Part shown: positions 18,619 to 21,423 of the stretch, piece by piece | How the letters are laid out: every line of letters begins with the position of its first letter | Numbering within the stretch: position 1 is the first letter of the stretch | From: a virus | DNA: 21,423 nt | Direction: 5' to 3' (one strand) | IMG/VR virus record: IMGVR_UViG_3300028384_000806 | Location: 6,625 to 28,047 of that record | Notes under the pieces: model-generated | Seen by the model: only the letters and a program-made list of their open reading frames with translations | What the model was told of the DNA's origin: nothing | Databases searched by the model: none | Made by a program: the position numbers and the translations under genes

Positions 18619-19135
18619 GCGTACGAACAAATTTGAATGCTCCCCAATCAGAACCCCAAATTTTTTGGTGTGTTTCGGCATGAAGACCACGATCAACAAC
18701 TTGATATTCTGTCTCAGACAACAGAACTTCATTCTGAACATAAGTCTTCACGCCTTGCCAATCAACCCAACAATTACAAGTAGATGTACCACCTTTGTAT
18801 GTGTTGTGACCTACTTGTTTCATAACAATATCACACCCTTCACGGTATGTCAAGATTTCATCAGTAAGTTGGTCTAAATTCTTACACCCAACAAATTGTT
18901 TGGCGTCTGCGATCTCATAATTTTTGAGTCGGAACTGTCCTTTCTCAGCGACTACTTCAATCACGAATTGTCGATATGGTCTATTTAGAAGATAGTTATA
19001 TGCTTGTTCTCCATAGATACGACAATCGGAAATTTTTCGATGTTGTACCCGAATATGTGCATAACGAGTAGGATGACCTTGTGCCTGTCGCTTGTTAGCA
19101 AAGGTGCCTTCTAATAAATCAAGAAACTGGTTCAT
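18611..19135 (-). CDS. cpeT: CpeT/CpcT-family phycobiliprotein lyase, cyanophage type
   Basis: The 174-residue protein matches the T-type bilin lyase family from start to end as I recall it: MNQFLDLLEGTFANKRQAQ at 1-19, YAHIRVQHRKI near 25-36, IYGEQAYNY, FRLKNYEI, YREGCDIVM, NCWVDW and a C-terminal WGSDWGAFKFVR. In cyanobacteria CpeT-type proteins bind phycoerythrobilin in a beta-barrel and help attach it to phycoerythrin beta subunits. Cyanophage homologues are auxiliary metabolic genes, and one has been shown to bind this bilin. The gene overlaps the upstream 93-residue gene by 17 bases, so the two are probably co-translated. Its end overlaps tRNA-Thr. It is slightly shorter than host proteins of about 200 residues, as is usual for the phage form. 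Whether it transfers a bilin cannot be told from sequence. Confidence 0.92.
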   Translation of the reverse strand: MNQFLDLLEGTFANKRQAQGHPTRYAHIRVQHRKISDCRIYGEQAYNYLLNRPYRQFVIEVVAEKGQFRLKNYEIADAKQFVGCKNLDQLTDEILTYREGCDIVMKQVGHNTYKGGTSTCNCWVDWQGVKTYVQNEVLLSETEYQVVDRGLHAETHQKIWGSDWGAFKFVRTRL

Positions 19136-19400
19136 CAGGTAAAACTTCAGGATTAATAAGATCTAATTCAAACAATACTGGATGGCATTCTTCAGCAATC
19201 AAATAATCAGAATAATTGAAAATTTGTTCAAGTGTATATTCTTGATGCATTGCTGCTTCTGCTAAAATCCATTTATTTTCTTTTTCTTCTTTTTCAAGAA
19301 CATCAAAAGCAAATGGAATATTTTCAATATAATACATCAACACAGGTTCGTTATCAACAAACACATGCTTTCTTGTAATTGTATATCGAAAGACTGCCAT
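19119..19400 (-). CDS. Unknown 93-residue acidic protein upstream of cpeT
   Basis: The frame starts at ATG 19400 (MAVFRYTITRKHVFVDNEPV) and ends 17 bases inside cpeT. The N-terminal part looks beta-rich and the middle helical and highly charged (LEKEEKENKWILAEAAMHQE), followed by YTLEQIFNYSDYLIAEE and a proline-containing acidic tail. No signal peptide, membrane segment or cysteine pair is seen; the single Cys is in EECHP. I do not recognise a family. The long overlap with cpeT suggests co-expression, so a role linked to pigment or photosynthesis control is possible but only inferred. No strong ribosome site precedes the ATG. Confidence 0.75.
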   Translation of the reverse strand: MAVFRYTITRKHVFVDNEPVLMYYIENIPFAFDVLEKEEKENKWILAEAAMHQEYTLEQIFNYSDYLIAEECHPVLFELDLINPEVLPDEPVS

Positions 19401-19417
19401 TCCATTACTAATGATAT

Positions 19418-19440
19418 TTCCTGCTACTATTTAACAGGAA
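19418..19440. other. Small hairpin with AT-rich loop upstream of the 93-residue gene
   Basis: TTCCTG and CAGGAA form a 6-bp stem around an 11-base loop which on the minus strand reads TTAAATAGTAG. It lies between tRNA-Leu and the ATG at 19400. The loop resembles a degenerate late promoter (TTAAATAG against TATAAATA). It could be a tRNA 3' processing structure or chance. Confidence 0.3.
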
Positions 19441-19441
19441 G

Positions 19442-19526
19442 TGCGAGTAGGGAGACTTGAACTCCCACGACCGCGATGGTCAACAGATTTTAAGTCTGGT
19501 GTGTCTACCGATTCCACCATACTCGC
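19442..19526 (-). tRNA. tRNA-Leu (anticodon UAA)
   Basis: The 85-base class II tRNA has acceptor GCGAGTA/TACTCGC, anticodon stem CCAGA/TCTGT with loop CTTAAAA (anticodon TAA), a long variable arm with stem GACC/GGTC, T arm GGGAG-TTCAAGT-CTCCC and discriminator A. CCA is not encoded. It decodes TTA, the AT-rich Leu codon. It lies 5 bases from tRNA-Met. Confidence 0.95.
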
Positions 19527-19531
19527 ATAGG

Positions 19532-19604
19532 TACTCGCTATGAGGATCGAACTCACCTTAGGCAAATTATGAGTTTGCTGCATTCACCAGATTGCTAAGC
19601 GAGT
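19532..19604 (-). tRNA. tRNA with CAU anticodon (elongator Met, or Ile2)
   Basis: The 73-base cloverleaf has acceptor ACTCGCT/AGCGAGT, D arm GCA...TGC with loop GG, anticodon stem GCAAA/TTTGC with loop CTCATAA (anticodon CAT), T arm GTGAG-TTCGATC-CTCAT and discriminator A. The A1-U72 pair argues against an initiator. Elongator Met and lysidine-modified Ile2 cannot be separated with confidence by eye. Its 5' end overlaps the stop of the upstream 41-residue gene by 10 bases. Confidence 0.9.
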
Positions 19605-19720
19605 ATGAGTAACTTCTTCTTTAGCATCTTAGCACGTTTCTTTGCCTGACGCAAGGCTTGAGGTTTCAGATGACGCTTTTGGTCTTTCTTAGAGTGATGT
19701 TGCCAGTTTGGCGTGGTCAT
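19595..19720 (-). CDS. Small basic 41-residue protein
   Basis: The frame begins MTTPNWQHHSKKDQKRHLKP and continues with QALRQAKKRAKMLKKK before a short hydrophobic end. It is strongly basic, with a helical lysine/arginine-rich second half, and may bind nucleic acid; that is inference only. GAGG lies 7 bases before the ATG, a good ribosome site. The gene ends inside tRNA-Met (TAG at 19597-19595). I do not recognise a family. Confidence 0.7.
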   Translation of the reverse strand: MTTPNWQHHSKKDQKRHLKPQALRQAKKRAKMLKKKLLILA

Positions 19721-19742
19721 CTGTCTGCCTCAATACCTACTT

Positions 19743-19748
19743 ATTATA
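19743..19748 (-). promoter_or_regulatory. Possible -10 element TATAAT
   Basis: TATAAT lies 22 bases upstream of the ATG at 19720, in the 33-base gap between the 46- and 41-residue genes. No good TTGACA is seen at the right distance, so it may be weak, a middle-type promoter, or chance. If real it would drive the 41-residue gene and the two tRNAs below it. Confidence 0.25.
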
Positions 19749-19753
19749 CCATA

Positions 19754-19894
19754 CTATCTAGGTCTTGTGGGAGGTTCAGACAGTTTTGTGATTGACTGCT
19801 TCTTGATAAATGCTCGAAGTTCTGGTGTCTCTTCCCACTCCCAGATCTCTTCGTGTCCTTTCTTATCGATCTTCTTAAAAGTCTTTAAAGTCAT
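19754..19894 (-). CDS. Unknown 46-residue protein
   Basis: The frame reads MTLKTFKKIDKKGHEEIWEW, then EETPELRAFIKKQSITKLSE and PPTRPR. It is a charged soluble protein with no cysteine and no membrane segment. GAGGA stands 9 bases before the ATG at 19894, which supports translation. It sits 54 bases after the glutaredoxin-like gene on the same strand. I do not recognise a family; small proteins of this kind are common in cyanophage accessory regions. Confidence 0.65.
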   Translation of the reverse strand: MTLKTFKKIDKKGHEEIWEWEETPELRAFIKKQSITKLSEPPTRPR

Positions 19895-19948
19895 GGTGTC
19901 TTATCCTCAACAGAGTTATTTTACTAAGTTTTTTGGGGTTTGTCAAGC

Positions 19949-20188
19949 TCAACCGAACATTCCCTTGTCGCTCATATATTTTAGAGTTTCCTTCAAACTG
20001 CCACGATGATCTAAACCGATAGCAACTTGAGGATACTCTGCTTCTGATCCAAATTCAGATCTGAACTGTCTATCACTAAAGTCAGCACCAAGAATAAACT
20101 CTTTTACATCCTGACCACATGCCTCAAGAACCATTTTTGCTCTTTCTGATTCTTGACCTCCGTCTCCATAAACTAGTGCTTGTATCAT
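19949..20188 (-). CDS. Glutaredoxin-fold protein lacking the CxxC site
   Basis: The 79-residue protein follows the glutaredoxin order: a first strand (ALVYGD, 4-9), the position of the active-site loop, a helix (SERAKMVLEACG), a second strand (VKEFILG), then YPQVAIG with the conserved cis-proline type TVP-like turn, and GSLKETLKYM as the last helix. Where CxxC or CxxS should be, the sequence is GGQES (10-14). The only cysteine is C24 in the following helix. Phage glutaredoxins normally supply electrons to ribonucleotide reductase; this one probably cannot by the standard chemistry. The start overlaps the stop of the 50-residue gene (ATGA). The fold call is good; the function is open. Confidence 0.7.
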   Translation of the reverse strand: MIQALVYGDGGQESERAKMVLEACGQDVKEFILGADFSDRQFRSEFGSEAEYPQVAIGLDHRGSLKETLKYMSDKGMFG

Positions 20189-20337
20189 TTCTTTTCGTGG
20201 TTATATTCGATTACAATTTTTTCGTGTTGAGTAGTTCTATCAGAAACATAATAATGTTTTGCTTCCCCACCTAAGATCTTACACACATTATCTAGTTGTG
20301 TTTTCACAGCAAATTTTCTAAAATCGTCGTCAATCAT
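20185..20337 (-). CDS. Unknown 50-residue protein
   Basis: The frame starts MIDDDFRKFAVKTQLDNVCK, passes through ILGGEAKHYYVSD and ends IVIEYNHEKK. GGAGG lies 8 bases before the ATG, inside the end of the 68-residue gene, which is strong support for translation. The start overlaps the previous stop by 8 bases, and its own stop overlaps the glutaredoxin-like start by 3 bases (ATGA). A helix followed by two short strands is likely. No family is recognised. Confidence 0.75.
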   Translation of the reverse strand: MIDDDFRKFAVKTQLDNVCKILGGEAKHYYVSDRTTQHEKIVIEYNHEKK

Positions 20338-20536
20338 TAGGACGACCTCCAACAGCATCCCACATTTCTTGCACTAGATTTCTTCCAGGTGGTGGGTCAA
20401 AATATCGATGTGGTTCATCTTTCCAAGCATTAATTTCCTCTTGTGTAGGAACTTTGATTGTGAAGGCAAGTCCTTCTTCCTCAAATTCCTTGTTCATCTC
20501 CTCGTATGTCTCAGGAGTAATTTTATTTTCTTCCAT
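20330..20536 (-). CDS. Unknown 68-residue acidic protein
   Basis: The frame starts MEENKITPETYEEMNKEFEE, continues through AFTIKVPTQEEINAWKDEP and ends with a Pro/Gly-rich segment (YFDPPPGRNLVQEMWDAVGG). It is acidic and soluble, without cysteines or membrane segments. It overlaps the 37-residue gene upstream by 14 bases and the 50-residue gene downstream by 8, so it belongs to one tightly packed unit. No family is recognised. Confidence 0.75.
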   Translation of the reverse strand: MEENKITPETYEEMNKEFEEEGLAFTIKVPTQEEINAWKDEPHRYFDPPPGRNLVQEMWDAVGGRPND

Positions 20537-20636
20537 TATTTAACCAGCATTGTTTACATAGGGGCGTAGTGTATAGTTGAGGACACTTATTAGCAGGTGT
20601 TTTTTTACCACACTTACTACACTTTACATCATACAT
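20523..20636 (-). CDS. 37-residue zinc-ribbon-like peptide
   Basis: The peptide starts MYDVKCSKCGKKTPANKC and ends with LCKQCWLNNGRK. Cys6-x2-Cys9 and Cys27-x2-Cys30 form the two knuckles of a small zinc ribbon, with an extra Cys18 between them. GGAGG stands 11 bases before the ATG at 20636, and the ATG shares one base with the stop of the previous gene (TGATG). It overlaps the 68-residue gene by 14 bases. Zinc binding is inferred from the cysteine spacing. It may bind nucleic acid or a host protein, but no family is recognised. Confidence 0.7.
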   Translation of the reverse strand: MYDVKCSKCGKKTPANKCPQLYTTPLCKQCWLNNGRK

Positions 20637-20950
20637 CAATCACGTTGCCTCCAATCTTCAGGTTTGTCTTGTTTGAACCAATCTATAATTTCATCCGCGC
20701 TAGAGAATCCTGTGCGGTGATTTGAGGGATCTGGATCACCTAGTCCCATCCTATTCATGAAATCTTCCATGGTGCCCTCTTGGATGTCTCCTGCCGCTTG
20801 TCTGCGTGCCTGGTTTAACCAATCTCGGGCGGTGGTGTGTCTCTTAGCAATTTTTTCTGCCCATATCATATCATCAAGTTTGACTTCCTCTTTTTTGGCA
20901 ATTTTAGAACAAATAAATTCCAATCTGAGGCGATACTTCGTAGATAACAT
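20636..20950 (-). CDS. Conserved-looking 104-residue cyanophage protein of unknown function
   Basis: I chose the ATG at 20950 (MLSTKYRLRLEFICSKIAKK) over the in-frame TTG at 20962, because the protein pattern begins cleanly there and TTG would add only MKSL. The first 60 residues look helical and basic, with TTARDWLNQARRQAAGD. The second half is acidic and loop-rich (GLGDPDPSNHRTG), then a helix ADEIIDWFKQ. The start of the pattern is familiar from T4-like cyanophages, but only as hypothetical. A late-type promoter lies 22 bases upstream. It is the first gene of a chain of overlapping genes. Confidence 0.8.
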   Translation of the reverse strand: MLSTKYRLRLEFICSKIAKKEEVKLDDMIWAEKIAKRHTTARDWLNQARRQAAGDIQEGTMEDFMNRMGLGDPDPSNHRTGFSSADEIIDWFKQDKPEDWRQRD

Positions 20951-20971
20951 AAGACTTTTCAAACACCCGTA

Positions 20972-20979
20972 TTATTTAG
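20972..20979 (-). promoter_or_regulatory. Late-type promoter CTAAATAA
   Basis: The minus strand reads CTAAATAA, matching the cyanophage variant of the T4 late element. It lies between a terminator (20986-21013) and the 104-residue gene, 22 bases before its ATG, exactly where a promoter for this gene chain is expected. Confidence 0.5.
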
Positions 20980-20985
20980 AAACAT

Positions 20986-21013
20986 AAAAAAAGACCCCCC
21001 GAAGGAGGTCTTT
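20986..21013 (-). terminator. Rho-independent terminator after the barrel gene
   Basis: On the minus strand AAAGACCTCC and GGGGGTCTTT form a 10-bp stem (one G-U pair) closed by a TTCG tetraloop and followed by a T run. It lies about 50 bases after the barrel gene stop and insulates that gene from the cluster below. Confidence 0.9.
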
Positions 21014-21063
21014 AGGGTGTTCCGATTGTAGAGTGTGCCGCACGAAAGACACACAATTATTTA

Positions 21064-21423
21064 TCAGAAGTTAAACTTAGCACCGACCTTGGCACCATAA
21101 CCGTTGTCAGCATCATCGATACCAGTGGCGAAGGAGACCTCACCATAGAGATCAAGACGCTCTGTAGCAGCGACAGAAGCGCCTGCTTTACCAGAGAAAA
21201 CGGTCTCGCTCTCAGCGCCGTCAGGGGAGACGAGGCTAGGACCTGCTTGGACGTAGTATCCAGCAGATTCGCCCAGAGCACCTTCGTAGCCTACGTGGAG
21301 GTCTGTAACGGTTCCAGAGTAGTCAGAACCAACAAAACCAGAGTTTGCCTCTACATTAACGTAGGGACCTGCCATAGCGGCACCAGCGAAGAGAGGAGCA
21401 GCAGCTGCTGCAGCGATGAAAGA
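21064..21423 (-). CDS. Secreted outer-membrane beta-barrel-like protein (5' end beyond window)
   Basis: The frame runs off the right edge: the 16 codons before Met at 21375 read SFIAAAAAPLFAGAAM, the hydrophobic core of a signal peptide ending AMA, with cleavage expected before GPYVNVEANSG. About 119 residues are in the window; a few are missing at the start. The mature part alternates polar and apolar residues in short strands (TVTDLHVGYEG, SAGYYVQAGPS, FSGKAGASVAA, LDLYGEVSFATG, YGAKVGAKFNF) and ends in Phe, the usual outer-membrane barrel signature. It is likely exported to the host outer membrane. The DNA is visibly GC-richer than the rest of the window, which suggests a host origin or selection for host codon use. 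A terminator follows. A virion or periplasmic role cannot be excluded. Confidence 0.75.
   Translation of the reverse strand, partial: SFIAAAAAAPLFAGAAMAGPYVNVEANSGFVGSDYSGTVTDLHVGYEGALGESAGYYVQAGPSLVSPDGAESETVFSGKAGASVAATERLDLYGEVSFATGIDDADNGYGAKVGAKFNF

Noticed and set aside
18665-18877. Plus-strand frame opposite cpeT
   Set aside because: It lies fully antisense to a well-recognised gene and has no family-like pattern or ribosome site.
18371-19604. tRNA cluster considered as a prophage attachment site
   Set aside because: No integrase, no direct repeat of a tRNA end, and the surrounding genes are those of a lytic T4-like phage.
19713-20009. Plus-strand 98-residue frame
   Set aside because: It is antisense to three minus-strand genes with good starts, and its composition looks random.
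20757-20987. Plus-strand frame opposite the 104-residue gene
   Set aside because: Antisense shadow; it runs through the late promoter and into the region before the terminator.
21058-21065. GATAAATA, a near match to the late promoter, at the stop of the barrel gene
   Set aside because: A strong terminator follows within about 45 bases with no gene between, so a promoter here would make only a short RNA; probably chance from stop and AT-rich trailer.

Overview
The window looks like a late structural and accessory region of a T4-like marine cyanophage (a myovirus of Synechococcus or Prochlorococcus). Every gene I can support is on the minus strand, so the reading order runs from the right edge to the left edge. 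The reasons for this assignment are: a T-type phycobilin lyase gene (cpeT), a typical cyanophage auxiliary gene; five phage tRNA genes; promoters of the T4 late type (TATAAATA, CTAAATAA); AT-leaning codon use; and a run of very large tail-fibre or baseplate proteins with phage tail-collar domains. No host core gene, integrase, transposase or CRISPR array is visible.

Layout in transcription order. (1) 21423-21064: the 3' part of a GC-richer gene for a small secreted beta-barrel protein (signal peptide, C-terminal Phe), closed by a clear hairpin-plus-U-tract terminator. (2) 20979-19595: a late-type promoter, then seven tiny to small, tightly packed or overlapping genes of 37 to 104 residues. 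They include a five-cysteine zinc-ribbon-like peptide and a glutaredoxin-fold protein that has lost its CxxC site. Several were found only by reading their Shine-Dalgarno sites and stop/start overlaps. (3) 19604-18371: two tRNA clusters (Met/Ile2-CAU and Leu-UAA; then Thr-UGU, Ala-UGC and Asn-GUU) flanking a 93-residue unknown gene that overlaps cpeT. Two tRNA genes begin inside the end of the preceding coding region, and a perfect 10-bp hairpin separates tRNA-Ala from tRNA-Asn. (4) 18355-1: a possible 34-residue peptide gene whose stop lies in a consensus late promoter, then an apparent four-gene structural operon. It holds a giant 4332-residue virion protein, followed by three tandem tail-collar proteins that share HxH motifs. 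The last has a glycine-rich tail and runs off the left edge.

How they may work together: the giant protein and the three collar proteins are probably made together late in infection and form fibres, baseplate appendages or receptor-binding tips. The junctions fit translational coupling (GGAGG inside the end of the giant gene; TAATG between collar genes 2 and 3). The junction between collar genes 1 and 2 is odd: collar gene 2 has a well-formed collar domain but no normal start codon, and overlaps collar gene 1 in the -1 frame. The tRNAs read A-ending or common codons (ACA, GCA, TTA, AAC/AAT) that these Asn/Thr/Ala-rich proteins use heavily. CpeT and the glutaredoxin-like protein would act on host metabolism, and the barrel protein on the host envelope.

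All family assignments are from reading motifs by eye. No database search was run.
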